Assembly: GCA_006384855.1 (NCBI GenBank)
Contig: VCJN01002909.1
Span: 1 to 64,000 of the forward strand
Direction: 5' to 3'
From: Tetraselmis striata
Taxonomy: Eukaryota; Chlorophyta; Chlorodendrophyceae; Chlorodendrales; Chlorodendraceae
DNA length: 64,000 bases
The notes below the pieces were generated by a model. That model had not been told where the DNA came from. It ran no database searches and saw only the letters and a list, made by a program, of their open reading frames with translations. Below are positions 1 to 9,463 of the stretch, one piece after another. A program made the position numbers and the translations under genes. How positions within the stretch are numbered: position 1 is the first letter of the stretch; every line of letters begins with the position of its first letter.

Positions 1-1
1 G

Positions 2-2155
2 CTCCAGGCGGCCGTGTCCTCCGATCCGGCGGCTCAGGCCGAGGTGGCCAGCGCGCTTGAGGCGCTCGCCGGTCTCAAGGCGGATTTCTCCAAGGTCGGC
101 GCGGAGATCGCCAATCAGGAGGCCCTGCTTGCGGAGCTGACCGGTTCGGTCGGCAAGCTCGGCGATCTGGCGAATTCGATCAACACCCTGATGCAGGGGG
201 AGCGGCGCGACGCCAAGCGCGAGAGCGTTCGCATGTCCGCCACCAACCGCAAGATCGACGAAATCAGCCAACTGGTGTCGTCGGTGCGCGAATCCGCCCT
301 GCGCGTGCAATATCTCTTCCTGCTGTCGACGACCTCAACCTCGAAGGAGGTGATGGACGACACGCTGGCGGAAACGGCCGTTCTCCTCCAGAACGCCGGC
401 GCGCTGACCAACACCTCGATCGACGGGATGGACAGCACCGCGATCGAGACGCTCGCCGCCGAGGCCGCCAAGCTTGAGGCCGGACTCGCCAAGCTGAAGG
501 ATACGACGTCCTTCGCCGAGGTTCATCAGTTGCGCCGGACGATCAAAGAGTCCCTCACGCAGATCAGCGATCTCGCCGCCAATATCCAGGTCGCGGCCCG
601 GATGGTCGCAGCCAAGGTGCAAAAGACCGCGCAGGCAAGTGCGATCGAACAGATCAAGGTCGATCTCGTGTCGGACTACGGCGCGGAACTGGCCGAACAA
701 TCGATCCTGGTCAAGGCGTCCACGCTCGGATTGATCTCGGGGCTCGTGGAAGCCACGCCCGACGAGGTCCACGGCGAACTGGCGGAACTGACCCGGATCG
801 CCGGCATGATCAATTCGGCCGCCGCCAAGTTCCCGGAAGTGGCGAAACTGGTGGAGCAGATCCAGGGAGAGATCACGGCCTATCGCGGTGCGTTCGATTC
901 CATGGTCGCCAGCCTCGAAACGGTCGAGACCATGACCACCGATCTCGGGGTCGTCGCCAACCAGATGCGCATGCAGGTCTCCGAGCTCGCCGCGCGTCAG
1001 GCCCAGGATGCGGCCGCCTCCGGTACAGCAAGCTTCTGGACCATCTCGGTCACGCTGGCGATTGTCGCCGGCCTCGGCGTTCTGGTCGCCATCGTCCTGT
1101 CGCTCGCCATCACCCGTCCGACCCGTCGCCTGACGGCGATCATGGGTCAGCTGGCCGAAGGCGACACCGACGTCGAGATCGACGGCACCGAACGTGGCGA
1201 CGAGATCGGCGCCATGAGCCGCACGCTCGAGGTGTTCCGCGACAATGCCCGCGAACGCGCCCGCATGCGGGCCGAGCAGGAACGCGAGCAGGAAGCCGCG
1301 GCCGAGCGCCAGGCGCGCGTGGATACGCTGATCGCCGACTTCCGCACCCAGGTGCAGGAGCTTCTCACCTCCGTCGGCGACACCGCCTCCGGCATGGAAG
1401 CCACTGCACGCGACCTGACGCGGATCGCCGGCGAAAGCGCGGAACGGGCGCAAGACACCAGCAACGCCAGCGGCACGGCCACGCAGAACGTGGAAAGCGT
1501 CGCGACGGCAGCGGAAGAACTCGCCGCCTCAATCGCGGAGATCTCGCGCCAGGTCGGCCAGACGACGCAGGTCGTGGGCGAGGCCACCGAAGGCACGCGT
1601 CGCACCAACGAGAAGGTCGCGGGTCTTGCCGAGGCCGCCAACAAGATCGGCGAGGTCGTCACCCTGATCCAGGCGATCGCCGAACAGACCAACCTCTTGG
1701 CGCTGAACGCGACCATCGAGGCCGCACGTGCCGGCGAAGCCGGCAAGGGCTTTGCGGTCGTGGCGGCTGAAGTGAAGGAACTGGCGACCCAGACCTCCAA
1801 GGCGACCGAGGAAATCGGCGCCCAGATCGGCGCCATCCAGGGCTCCACCAAGGACGCCGTGGAAGCGATTGCCGCGATCACGGCCACCATGCAGGAGGTG
1901 GACAACTACACCTCCGCCATCGCCGCGGCGGTGGAACAGCAGGGGGCCGCGACCAACGAGATCTCGCGCAACGTCCAGAATGCGGCCACCGGCACCACGT
2001 CGGTCTCCGCCAACATGGGCGAGCTCTCCAACGCGGTTGCCGAAACCAACGCCTCGGCGGACATGGTGCTGGTCGCTTCCAGCGACGTCGGCGAGAAGAC
2101 CCGCGACCTGCGCCAGCAGATCGACCGCTTCCTGACCAACGTCGCGGCCGCCTGA
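2..2155 (+). CDS. Methyl-accepting chemotaxis protein, 5' partial
   Basis: The frame is open to the left edge, so the start and the first membrane helix lie outside the window. About 340 residues of helical periplasmic sensor come first. A membrane helix follows at about nt 1030-1110 (FWTISVTLAIVAGLG...), then a HAMP linker and the cytoplasmic signalling hairpin, with the conserved tip [20 protein letters not shown] at about nt 1680-1745. The protein passes ligand binding to CheA/CheW. No che genes are nearby and there is no C-terminal CheR/CheB-binding pentapeptide. A 74-nt stretch of the tip is identical to the chemoreceptor gene at 36358-37848. The family is certain; the ligand cannot be inferred. 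Confidence 0.95.
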   Translation, partial: LQAAVSSDPAAQAEVASALEALAGLKADFSKVGAEIANQEALLAELTGSVGKLGDLANSINTLMQGERRDAKRESVRMSATNRKIDEISQLVSSVRESALRVQYLFLLSTTSTSKEVMDDTLAETAVLLQNAGALTNTSIDGMDSTAIETLAAEAAKLEAGLAKLKDTTSFAEVHQLRRTIKESLTQISDLAANIQVAARMVAAKVQKTAQASAIEQIKVDLVSDYGAELAEQSILVKASTLGLISGLVEATPDEVHGELAELTRIAGMINSAAAKFPEVAKLVEQIQGEITAYRGAFDSMVASLETVETMTTDLGVVANQMRMQVSELAARQAQDAAASGTASFWTISVTLAIVAGLGVLVAIVLSLAITRPTRRLTAIMGQLAEGDTDVEIDGTERGDEIGAMSRTLEVFRDNARERARMRAEQEREQEAAAERQARVDTLIADFRTQVQELLTSVGDTASGMEATARDLTRIAGESAERAQDTSNASGTATQNVESVATAAEELAASIAEISRQVGQTTQVVGEATEGTRRTNEKVAGLAEAANKIGEVVTLIQAIAEQTNLLALNATIEAARAGEAGKGFAVVAAEVKELATQTSKATEEIGAQIGAIQGSTKDAVEAIAAITATMQEVDNYTSAIAAAVEQQGAATNEISRNVQNAATGTTSVSANMGELSNAVAETNASADMVLVASSDVGEKTRDLRQQIDRFLTNVAAA

Positions 2156-2187
2156 GCCACGACCGGGCGGATCGGACCTTCTGAGAG

Positions 2188-2217
2188 CGGCCCGGGCATC
2201 CCTGCCCGGGCCGTTTT
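2188..2217 (+). terminator. Rho-independent terminator of the chemoreceptor gene
   Basis: A perfect 11-bp stem (CGGCCCGGGCA / TGCCCGGGCCG) with a 4-nt loop is followed by TTTT, 33 nt past the stop codon. Confidence 0.85.
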
Positions 2218-2231
2218 CGCATGTCAGGACG

Positions 2232-2717
2232 TCAGGGTGCGGCCACCGGCCGCGACGTTGCCGGAACCACCGGCTCCTGCTTCACGGTTCCCATGATGAA
2301 ATGGGTGGTGAAGGCCGCGACATTGGGGTCGTCGTCGAACAGGCGCGCGGTCAGCGCGTTGAAGGCCGCCATGTCGGCGACATCGACCTGAAGCACCGCA
2401 CTCACGTCCCCGGACACGCTGTAGGCCATCGACACGGCCGGCTCCTCGCGCAGCTTGCGGTGGAAGCTTGCCCGATACTACGGCGCATGCCGCAGGAAGG
2501 AGACGGTGACGATCGCCGAAAGATCGTTGCCGAACGCGTACCCGTCGACGAGCGCCACGACCCGGCGCAGCAGGCCAGCCTGTTTCAGCCGCCGCACGCG
2601 GCGCAGGCAGGCGGAGGGCGAAAGGCCGACACGGTCGGCCAGACGGGCATTGCCGATATCGGCATCGCGTCGCAATTCGCTCAGGAGCAGTCTGTCGATC
2701 CGGTCTATCTCACTCAT
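2232..2717 (-). pseudogene. Lrp/AsnC family transcriptional regulator with in-frame stop
   Basis: From ATG at 2717 the frame reads an AsnC-type winged helix-turn-helix (MSEIDRIDRLLLSELRRDAD, then LADRVGLSPSACLRRVRRL). It continues into the start of the ligand-binding RAM domain and meets TAG at 2478-2480. The same frame carries on after the stop with the rest of the RAM domain (FHRKLREEP..., VSGDVSAVLQVDVADMAAFN) and ends at 2232. One CAG-to-TAG change would explain it. Length and spacing match an intact Lrp protein of about 160 residues. Such regulators respond to amino acids. It diverges from the membrane protein gene at 2919, a likely target. A truncated DNA-binding product is possible. 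Confidence 0.8.
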
Positions 2718-2918
2718 GTGCCCGAAAATTGCCTTTCGCCTCGAAGAACGCAAGATCCGCGCGTCGGGGCGGGGCAGAACGACCGCAGCGCGCGCATGGC
2801 GCGGTATAGCTTGCACCGGTCGCCCGTGCTAGGCGGTCGCGAGCCTCGCAGCACCCGCCTGCCCTGCCCGCACCCGTTGTCCGCCTGCCGTCCGCCGTCC
2901 CAAGACAAGGCCCGCCTC

Positions 2919-3857
2919 ATGCCTTCCTATGTGCGTTCCCTCGCCCATCGCTGCCTTGCCACCTTCTTCCTGCTGGTGAAGGTCATGCTTCCGGTGATGC
3001 TGCTCGTGCGGCTCGGCGATCTCTACGGTCTCACCGATCTGCTGGCACGCGGCCTCGCGCCGGTGATGGGGCTCGTCGACCTGCCGGCCGAGGCCGGGCT
3101 GATCTGGGCGATCACCCTCCTCACCGGGCTTTACGGCGGGGTCGGCGCCTTCGTCTCGCTGCAACCGGAGATGCAGCTCACGGTCGCGCAGGTCAGCGTG
3201 CTGTCCTCGCTGATGCTGTTTGCCCATGCGCTGCCGGTGGAGCAGGCGATCGTGCGCCGCGCCGGCGCCAGCCTGCTCGCCACCACGGCGCTGCGGCTCG
3301 GGGTCGGCTTCGCCTATGCCGCCATCGCCGCCTGGATATGCCGCACGACCGGCGTGTTGTCGGAGGTGGTCGTGCTGGAGTGGATGCCGAGCGATGTTAC
3401 GACATCCGACTGGGGAAGCTGGATGCGCGCCACGGCGCAGTCGCTGGTCAGCATGCTGGCGATCATCGTCGCGCTATTTCTGCTGCTCGACATCCTCAAG
3501 GCGATCAAGGTCATCGGCTGGCTGACGCGGGCCCTGAACCCGGGCCTCAGGCTGCTGGGCCTCAACCCGGATCTGGCGCCACTGACCACCATCGGCCTGC
3601 TGCTCGGCCTATCCTATGGCGGCGGGCTGATCATTCAGGAAACGATGGTGCGCCGCTACGACAGGCGCGACCTGTTTCTGGCGCTGAGCTGCCTGTCGCT
3701 CTGCCACTCGGTGATCGAGGACACGGCGGTCATGCTGGCGGTCGGCGCGGATGTCTGGATCATCCTCGTCGGCAGGATCGCCGCAACCGTCCTTGTCATC
3801 GCGGTCCTGGCCCGCCTGCTGCACCGCCCCGGACCGCGCCCGGCACTCGAAACCTGA
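2919..3857 (+). CDS. Nucleoside recognition (Gate) domain membrane protein
   Basis: 312 residues with many hydrophobic helices. Two Gate-like halves are visible: GLYGGVGAF in the first, and LLLGLSYGGGLIIQE plus SLCHSVIEDTAVMLAVGAD in the second. This matches inner-membrane proteins annotated as nucleoside recognition domain proteins, a family related to transporters whose substrate is mostly unknown. I chose ATG at 2919 because the reading frame upstream has no family features and crosses the divergent Lrp gene. The Lrp-type neighbour suggests amino-acid-responsive control, but that is inference. Confidence 0.8.
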   Translation: MPSYVRSLAHRCLATFFLLVKVMLPVMLLVRLGDLYGLTDLLARGLAPVMGLVDLPAEAGLIWAITLLTGLYGGVGAFVSLQPEMQLTVAQVSVLSSLMLFAHALPVEQAIVRRAGASLLATTALRLGVGFAYAAIAAWICRTTGVLSEVVVLEWMPSDVTTSDWGSWMRATAQSLVSMLAIIVALFLLLDILKAIKVIGWLTRALNPGLRLLGLNPDLAPLTTIGLLLGLSYGGGLIIQETMVRRYDRRDLFLALSCLSLCHSVIEDTAVMLAVGADVWIILVGRIAATVLVIAVLARLLHRPGPRPALET

Positions 3858-3887
3858 GCGGCCGGGTCAACGCCGCCCGCAACGAAA

Positions 3888-3913
3888 ACGGCCCGGAAGC
3901 GATCCCGGGCCGT
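3888..3913 (-). terminator. Hairpin flanking element copy C, terminator in minus direction
   Basis: The stem ACGGCCCGG / CCGGGCCGT is followed on the minus strand by TTTTCG. It can end transcription coming from coxM. A second copy of the hairpin without a T-run lies at about 4104-4128 on the other side of the element. Confidence 0.65.
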
Positions 3914-4103
3914 CAGACTGCTGATAAGGTGGCGTTGCTCCAGGCGTCATACCGGTCAAGCGTCAACGCGACCCGGTATCGGAGAGCCAGAAGCCTGTGT
4001 TTTTCAAGCCAAGAGAAGCCGACAGGCAGTGCCTCACCGATCCCGGATCTCCGCATTCGCTCCGTCCGGGATGACGAAGCTACAGAGGGTGCCTTCATTC
4101 TCA
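3914..4103 (-). mobile_element. 190-bp non-coding element, copy C (older, minus orientation)
   Basis: Read on the minus strand, this stretch matches the elements at 29728-29920 and 51845-52039. It has the same hairpin-rich core ending in ATCCGGGATCGG, then TGGCTCTCCGATACCGGGTC, and it ends in CAGTCTG. It is more diverged than the other two. It lies between two near-identical hairpins (3888-3913 and about 4104-4128), the same arrangement as the other copies. No coding capacity is visible. Confidence 0.75.
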
Positions 4104-4128
4104 ACGGCCCGGGAGATCCCCGGGCCGT
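4104..4128 (-). repeat. Duplicated terminator hairpin on the coxM side of element C
   Basis: The stem ACGGCCCGGG / CCCGGGCCGT has nearly the same sequence as 3888-3913 but no T-run on the minus strand. This is as expected if the element inserted at the 3' side of a terminator stem and duplicated it. Confidence 0.6.
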
Positions 4129-4174
4129 CTCTCGCCAAAACCGCAGCCGATGCGGCGGAGGCCGCGCCTGGCCG

Positions 4175-4972
4175 TCAGGCGCAGGCGGCGACCGCGCGTT
4201 TGGCCATCACGGTGATCAGGTTGGCGCGATAGTCCGCCGAGCCGTGAATGTCGGACAGGAGCTGGTCCGGATCGGTGGTGACACCGGCGATCGCATCGGC
4301 GGAGAAATTCTGCGCCAGCGCGTCCTCAAGGCCCGCATGACGGAACACCCCGCCCTGCCCGGCGCCGGTCACCGCGACCCGAACGCCGCCGTCGGTCTTG
4401 GCGACGAAGACGCCGGCCATTGCGTAACGCGAGGCCGGGTTCGGGTATTTGGCATAGGCGCAGGCGCCAGCCTTGGGAAACTCCACCGCCGTCACGATCT
4501 CGCCGTCCTCAAGCGCGGTCTCGAACATGCCGGTGAAGAAATCCTCCGCCGGGATCTGCCGGCTGTTGGTGTGGATCGTCGCGCCCAGCGCCAGTGCTGC
4601 GGAGGGATAATCCGCCGCCGGGTCGTTGTTGGCGAGCGAGCCGCCGATCGTTCCCATGTGGCGCACATGCGGATCGCCGATATGGCCGGCAAGGGTGGCC
4701 AGGCCCGGCAGCATGCGCTTGACGATCTCCGACCCGGCGACTTCCGCATGGGTGGTGGCCGCGCCGATGCGCAGCCCCCCGGCCGTCTCGGTGATGCCCT
4801 TCATGTCGGCGATATGGGTCACGTCGATCACGTCGGAGGGGGCGGCAAGGCGCTGTTTCATCGTCGGCAAAAGCGTCTGGCCACCGGCCAGCACCTTGGC
4901 GTCCTCGGATGCGCCCAGTTTGGCGACGGCATCGGAAACGCTCGTCGCGCGGTGATAGGTTGTTTCGTACAT
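4175..4972 (-). CDS. coxM: CoxM-like FAD-binding subunit of a molybdenum hydroxylase
   Basis: 265 residues. It carries the FAD-binding motifs of the CO dehydrogenase/xanthine dehydrogenase medium subunit (VLAGGQTLLPTMKQRLAAPS near the N-terminus; ATHAEV, then GTIGGSLANNDPAADYPSA). It would pass electrons from the 2Fe-2S clusters of CoxS to an acceptor. ATG at 4972 has GGAGAG upstream and gives the normal family start. It is the last gene of a minus-strand coxG-coxS-coxL-coxM order, 138 bp after coxL. Confidence 0.92.
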   Translation of the reverse strand: MYETTYHRATSVSDAVAKLGASEDAKVLAGGQTLLPTMKQRLAAPSDVIDVTHIADMKGITETAGGLRIGAATTHAEVAGSEIVKRMLPGLATLAGHIGDPHVRHMGTIGGSLANNDPAADYPSAALALGATIHTNSRQIPAEDFFTGMFETALEDGEIVTAVEFPKAGACAYAKYPNPASRYAMAGVFVAKTDGGVRVAVTGAGQGGVFRHAGLEDALAQNFSADAIAGVTTDPDQLLSDIHGSADYRANLITVMAKRAVAACA

Positions 4973-5110
4973 CCTGGGTCTCTCCTCACCCGTCTTGATC
5001 TTGTCTTGTCGTGTCCAGCCGGGCCTTGCGCCTGTGTCCGGCGCGCGCCCGCTCATCGTTCCGCCGCGCCCCGGAGCCTTGGCCCCGCGGCGCGGGTGAT
5101 CCCGCGGTTG

Positions 5111-7480
5111 CTATTCCGCCGCCTGCGCCGGCTGGGCGCTCTTGAGCGCGCGCCACACGTTGGCGGGCGTCGCCGGCATCTCCAGCGCATTCGTGCCGAT
5201 CGCATCGGTGATCGCGTTGATCACCGCCGGCGGCGAGCCGATGGCGCCGGCCTCGCCGCAGCCCTTCATGCCGAGCGGATTGCCCGGACATTCGGTGACC
5301 GTCGTCATCAGCCGGTAGGACGGCACGTCGTCGGCGCGCGGCATGGTGTAGTCCATGTAGGAGGCCGAGAGCAGCTGGCCGTCCGCGTCATAGGCGGCGT
5401 TTTCCAGAAGCGCCTGGCCGATGCCCTGGGTCAGACCGCCATGCACCTGGCCCTCGACGATCATCGGGTTGATGATCGTGCCGAAGTCGTCGGCGGCGAC
5501 AAAGTCCACCACCTCGGTCTTGCCGGTTTCCGGATCGACCTCGACCTCGCAGACATAGGTGCCGGCCGGGAAGGTGAAGTTGGTCGGGTCGTAGAAGGCG
5601 CCTTCCTTCAGGCCCGGCTCCATGCCCTCCGGCATGTTGTGGGCGGTATAGGCGGCCAGCGCCACCTGGAAGAAGGGAAGCTCCTTGTCGGTGCCGGCGA
5701 CCTTGAAGGTGCCGCCTTCCAGCGTGATGTCGCCCTCGGAGGCTTCCATCAGATGGGCGGCGAGCTTCTTGGCCTTGGCCTCCACCTTGTCGAGCGCCTT
5801 GGAGATCGCCGACATGCCGACCGCGCCGGAGCGCGAGCCGTAGGTGCCCATGCCGAATTGCACCTTGTCGGTGTCGCCGTGGACGATGGAAACCGTGTCG
5901 AGACCGACGCCGAGGCGCTCGGCCACGAGCTGGGCGAAGGTGGTCTCATGGCCCTGGCCGTGGCTGTGCGACCCGGTGAGGACCTCGATGGTGCCGACCG
6001 GATTGACCCGCACCTCCGCCGATTCCCACAGGCCGACGCCGGCGCCGAGCGAGCCGACCGCCTGGGACGGCGCGATGCCGCAGGCCTCGATGTAGCAGGA
6101 CAGGCCGATGCCGCGCAGCTTGCCGCGACGGGCGGCCTCCGCCTTGCGGGCGGCGAAGCCGTCGTAGTCGATCGCCTTCAGCGCCGCGTCGAGGGAGGCG
6201 TCGTAGTCGCCCGCGTCGTAGCACATGATCACCGGCGTCTGGTGCGGGAAGGAGCGGATGAAATTCTTGCGGCGGAACTCGGCCGGATCCATGCCGATCT
6301 CGCGCGCCGTTGTCTCCATCAGCCGTTCCAGCAGATAGGTCGCCTCCGGGCGGCCCGCGCCGCGGTAGGCATCGACCGGCGTGGTGTTGGTGTAGACCGT
6401 CTTCACGTTGCAGTGGATCGCCGGGATGTCGTACTGGCCCGACAAAAGCGTTGCATAGAGGTAGGTCGGCACCGAGGAGGAGAACAGCGACATATAGGCG
6501 CCGAGGTTCGCCACCGTCTTGACCCTGAGGCCGACGATCTTGTTGTCGGCGTCGAGCGCGACTTCCGCTTCCGAATGGTGGTCGCGGCCATGGGCGTCCG
6601 TCAGGAAGGCCTCGGTGCGATCCGACGTCCATTTGACCGGCACGCCGGTCTTCTTGGAGGCCCAGAGGCAGACCATCTCTTCGGGGTAGATGTAGATCTT
6701 GGAGCCGAAGCCGCCGCCGACATCGGGTGCGATCACGCGCAGCTTGTGCTCGGGCGCGATGTTGTAGAAGGCGGAGAGCACCAGCCGCGCCACATGCGGG
6801 TTCTGCGAGGTGGTCCACAGCGTGTAGTGCTCGTCGGCCTCCTCGTAGTGGGCGAGGGCCGCGCGCGGCTCCATCGGGTTGGGCACCAGACGGTTGTTGC
6901 GGATTTCCATCTTGGTGACATGGGCGGCGGAGGCGAAGGCCGCCTCGGTGGCCGCCTCGTCGCCGATCTCCCAGTCGTAGATCAGGTTGCCTTCGGCTTC
7001 CGGATGGATCTGCGGCGCGCCGGGCTTCAGCGCGTCGAGACTGTCGACCACGGCGTCGAGCGCCTCGTAGTCGACCACCACCGCATCGGCGGCATCGCGG
7101 GCCTGGGCGCGGGTCTCGGCCACGACCACAGCAACCGCCTGGCCGACGTGGCGCACGGTCTCGTGCTCCAGCGCGCGCCAGGCGCCCATCTTCATCGGCG
7201 TGCCGTCCTTGGAGTGGATCATCCAGCCGCAGATCAGGTTGCCGACGCCGTCGGCCGCCAGTTCCTCGCCGGTCAGAACCGCGATCACGCCGGGCATCGC
7301 GCGCGCCGCGTCGGCGTCGAGCGAGGTGACCCGCGCATGGGCGTGCGGCGAGCGCACGAAGGCCGCATGGCACATGCCGGCGACCGCCATGTCGTCCGTG
7401 TAGCGTCCCTTGCCGGTGATGAAACGCTTGTCCTCGCGCCGGGTAACCCTTGCGCCAATGCCTTCTGCTGAACCTGTCAT
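5111..7480 (-). CDS. coxL: CoxL-like molybdopterin-binding large subunit, form II type
   Basis: 789 residues of the xanthine dehydrogenase family large subunit, which binds the molybdenum cofactor. The active-site loop near residue 370 reads AYRGAGR, which marks form II proteins; true form I CO dehydrogenase has a Cys-containing loop there. A conserved Glu motif (GCGEAGAIG) lies near residue 740. The substrate is therefore uncertain and CO oxidation should not be assumed. ATG at 7480 lies 6 nt after GGAGG; the in-frame ATG at 7486 directly abuts the SD. Only S, L, M and G are here, with no MoxR/CoxD-F assembly genes in the window. Confidence 0.93.
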   Translation of the reverse strand: MTGSAEGIGARVTRREDKRFITGKGRYTDDMAVAGMCHAAFVRSPHAHARVTSLDADAARAMPGVIAVLTGEELAADGVGNLICGWMIHSKDGTPMKMGAWRALEHETVRHVGQAVAVVVAETRAQARDAADAVVVDYEALDAVVDSLDALKPGAPQIHPEAEGNLIYDWEIGDEAATEAAFASAAHVTKMEIRNNRLVPNPMEPRAALAHYEEADEHYTLWTTSQNPHVARLVLSAFYNIAPEHKLRVIAPDVGGGFGSKIYIYPEEMVCLWASKKTGVPVKWTSDRTEAFLTDAHGRDHHSEAEVALDADNKIVGLRVKTVANLGAYMSLFSSSVPTYLYATLLSGQYDIPAIHCNVKTVYTNTTPVDAYRGAGRPEATYLLERLMETTAREIGMDPAEFRRKNFIRSFPHQTPVIMCYDAGDYDASLDAALKAIDYDGFAARKAEAARRGKLRGIGLSCYIEACGIAPSQAVGSLGAGVGLWESAEVRVNPVGTIEVLTGSHSHGQGHETTFAQLVAERLGVGLDTVSIVHGDTDKVQFGMGTYGSRSGAVGMSAISKALDKVEAKAKKLAAHLMEASEGDITLEGGTFKVAGTDKELPFFQVALAAYTAHNMPEGMEPGLKEGAFYDPTNFTFPAGTYVCEVEVDPETGKTEVVDFVAADDFGTIINPMIVEGQVHGGLTQGIGQALLENAAYDADGQLLSASYMDYTMPRADDVPSYRLMTTVTECPGNPLGMKGCGEAGAIGSPPAVINAITDAIGTNALEMPATPANVWRALKSAQPAQAAE

Positions 7481-7706
7481 GTGCATCCTCCCATGCGGTC
7501 TCCTGCAGGCCGTTTCGCGGCGCGTGGAGACCCTTGACCTGTGCAATCCCTCAAGGTGTCCGTTTCTGCGGTCCCCGTTTGCGGGGATCGGCGGCCCCGT
7601 GCGGCGGAGCTTCCTCCGCCTGTCGGGACGCGCGGTTGCCCGCGCCCGTGTCCCGTCGTCCGCCCGTCGCGCCCCCCGCGCGACCGGCCTAAAGCCGCCG
7701 CCAGCC

Positions 7707-8195
7707 CTATTCGGCCGCCGTCTTCATCCCCGCCATGGTCTCGCTCGCCGCGGCAATCGCCTTGACGATATTGTGATAGCCGGTGCAGCGGCAGATGTTG
7801 CCCTCCAGCTCCGCGCGGATCGTCGCCTCGTCAAGCGGCGCGCCAAGGCGGTTCACCATGTCGACGGCGGCCATGATCATGCCCGGCGTGCAGAAGCCGC
7901 ACTGAAGACCGTGATGCTCGCGGAAGGCCGCCTGCATCGGGTGCAGCTCGCCGCCGGAGGCCAGCCCCTCGATGGTGGTCACCTCCGCGCCGTCCGCCTG
8001 GGCGGCCAGCATGGTGCAGGATTTCACCGCCTTGCCGTTGACATGCACGACACAGGCGCCGCATTGCGACGTGTCGCAGCCGACGTGCGTCCCGGTCAGC
8101 CCTGCGCCCTCCCGCAGGAAGTCGACCAGCAGCGTGCGGCCTTCCGCCGGTTTCGACACGCTCTTTCCATTCACCGTCATGGTCACATTGGCCAT
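7707..8195 (-). CDS. coxS: CoxS-like 2Fe-2S subunit
   Basis: 162 residues. The N-terminal plant-ferredoxin-type 2Fe-2S domain has [22 protein letters not shown] split over about residues 39-60. The C-terminal domain carries the second cluster (CGFCTPGM and CRCTGYHNI). Length and motifs are typical. It moves electrons from the molybdenum site of CoxL to the FAD of CoxM. A 226-bp gap separates it from coxL, longer than usual in this operon type. Confidence 0.94.
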   Translation of the reverse strand: MANVTMTVNGKSVSKPAEGRTLLVDFLREGAGLTGTHVGCDTSQCGACVVHVNGKAVKSCTMLAAQADGAEVTTIEGLASGGELHPMQAAFREHHGLQCGFCTPGMIMAAVDMVNRLGAPLDEATIRAELEGNICRCTGYHNIVKAIAAASETMAGMKTAAE

Positions 8196-8308
8196 GCTGT
8201 TCCTCCCTCTCGATCGTCAGACCCGCTCGCCGGGCACTTGTTGCCGATGTTCCGTCGCCGAGTGTAGCGTCCTGCCCGCACCCGGCAATTTGCAAATTCG
8301 AAAAACCG

Positions 8309-9124
8309 CTAGCTCATCACCGCCAGAATGACGATCACCGCCGCCAGCGCGATCAGCCCCCAAACCATCGGACCGCCGAAAGCCCCGCGACCGGCAGCCG
8401 TCTCGACCTCCGTTTCAACCTCGTGCATTGCCTTTTCCACCCGCTCCTCGACGTCATGGGCGGCCTCGCTGACGGACGACGCGAAGGAACGTTCCTCCTT
8501 TGCGGCCGGCGCCGCCGTGTCCGGGGCCTGTTCGGCAGGCGCGGGCGCAGGCGTCGGCGCAACCGCCGTCTCGTCGGGACCGGCGACCGGCTCGCCGGCG
8601 GCCCGGAACGGCGCTGGCTCTGCCGGCGCAGGGGCCGGCTCGGCGGGCGCAGGCTCGGCAGGCGCGGCGTCCGAGGTGCCGGCATCGCCCTCGACGATAT
8701 CCTTGAAACCGGAGAAGAACTCGTCGGCCATCTTGCGCGAGGTGGAGACGATCAGCCGGCTGCCGAGCTGGGCCAGCTTGCCGCCGACCTGCGCCTTGAC
8801 CTCATAGGTGAGCACCGTTTCCTCGCCGTCCTCGGCGAGCGACACGTCGGCGGCGCCCTTGGCGAAGCCCGCGACACCGCCCTTGCCTTCGCCGACGATG
8901 GTGTAGCTCTCCGGCGGGTTGAGGTTTTCCAGCGTCACCGCACCCTTGAAGGTCGCCTTCACGGGGCCGATCTTGGCGACGACGGTGGCGGACATTTCGG
9001 TGTCCGAACTCTTCTCCAGCTCCTTGCAGCCGGGAATGCACCGGCGCAGGACGTCGGGATCGTTCAGCGCGTCCCACACCGCCGCTCGGGAGGCGCGGAT
9101 CCGATACTCGCCACTCAAGTCCAT
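8309..9124 (-). CDS. coxG: CoxG-like SRPBCC protein with Pro/Ala linker and membrane anchor
   Basis: 271 residues. The first 150 or so form the CoxG/SRPBCC fold ([32 protein letters not shown]). A long Ala/Pro/Glu-rich linker follows, then an acidic helix and a C-terminal hydrophobic segment ([19 protein letters not shown]) that should anchor it in the membrane. In CO dehydrogenase systems CoxG is linked to membrane recruitment of the enzyme. ATG at 9124 is 9 nt from GGAGG, whereas ATG at 9133 abuts it. It lies upstream of coxS and is probably the first gene of the operon. Confidence 0.9.
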   Translation of the reverse strand: MDLSGEYRIRASRAAVWDALNDPDVLRRCIPGCKELEKSSDTEMSATVVAKIGPVKATFKGAVTLENLNPPESYTIVGEGKGGVAGFAKGAADVSLAEDGEETVLTYEVKAQVGGKLAQLGSRLIVSTSRKMADEFFSGFKDIVEGDAGTSDAAPAEPAPAEPAPAPAEPAPFRAAGEPVAGPDETAVAPTPAPAPAEQAPDTAAPAAKEERSFASSVSEAAHDVEERVEKAMHEVETEVETAAGRGAFGGPMVWGLIALAAVIVILAVMS

Positions 9125-9256
9125 AAACTTCATCCTCCGGCTGGACCGTCGCGGAACTGTACGGTTGTGGCAATTTACACCACAACCCGACACCCCTCGC
9201 AAGCGGTCACTCTGACACTTGGGCGCTAGCTTGGCCAAGCCGGCGCACGCTTGCAA

Positions 9257-9269
9257 GTCTTTGAAAGAC
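9257..9269. promoter_or_regulatory. Palindrome in the coxG / methyltransferase divergent region
   Basis: GTCTTT-G-AAAGAC is a perfect 6-1-6 inverted repeat in the 339-bp region between the divergent coxG and methyltransferase starts. It could be an operator for the cox operon, but no regulator gene is adjacent. I see no other gene in 9125-9463. Confidence 0.35.
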
Positions 9270-9463
9270 AATTGGCTGCAAAGTTCTCTTTGGTGCAGGG
9301 CAGCATGGCGGGGGAGACCGCCGGACAATCGGGCATTGCCGCCGGTTGCGCCGCTTGCGCCGCGCCCGACAGGGCGAAACGGGTTTCGCTTTTTCCGAAA
9401 TTGCTCTAAGGCGATCCTGCAAAACCCAGACAGTCCGTGCCGCTTTTCAAAGAGGTCCCTCGC

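Noticed and set aside
2232..2717. TAG in the Lrp-type gene as programmed readthrough or pyrrolysine
   Set aside because: No sign of special decoding; a single CAG-to-TAG change is simpler.
3338..7471. 1377-codon open frame on the plus strand
   Set aside because: It lies antisense to coxM and coxL, is rich in Arg/His/Gly/Asp as expected for a high-GC antisense frame, and shows no domain.
7532..7556. CCTTGA ... TCAAGG inverted repeat between coxS and coxL
   Set aside because: Only 6 bp per arm with a 13-nt spacer; not convincing as an operator or terminator.
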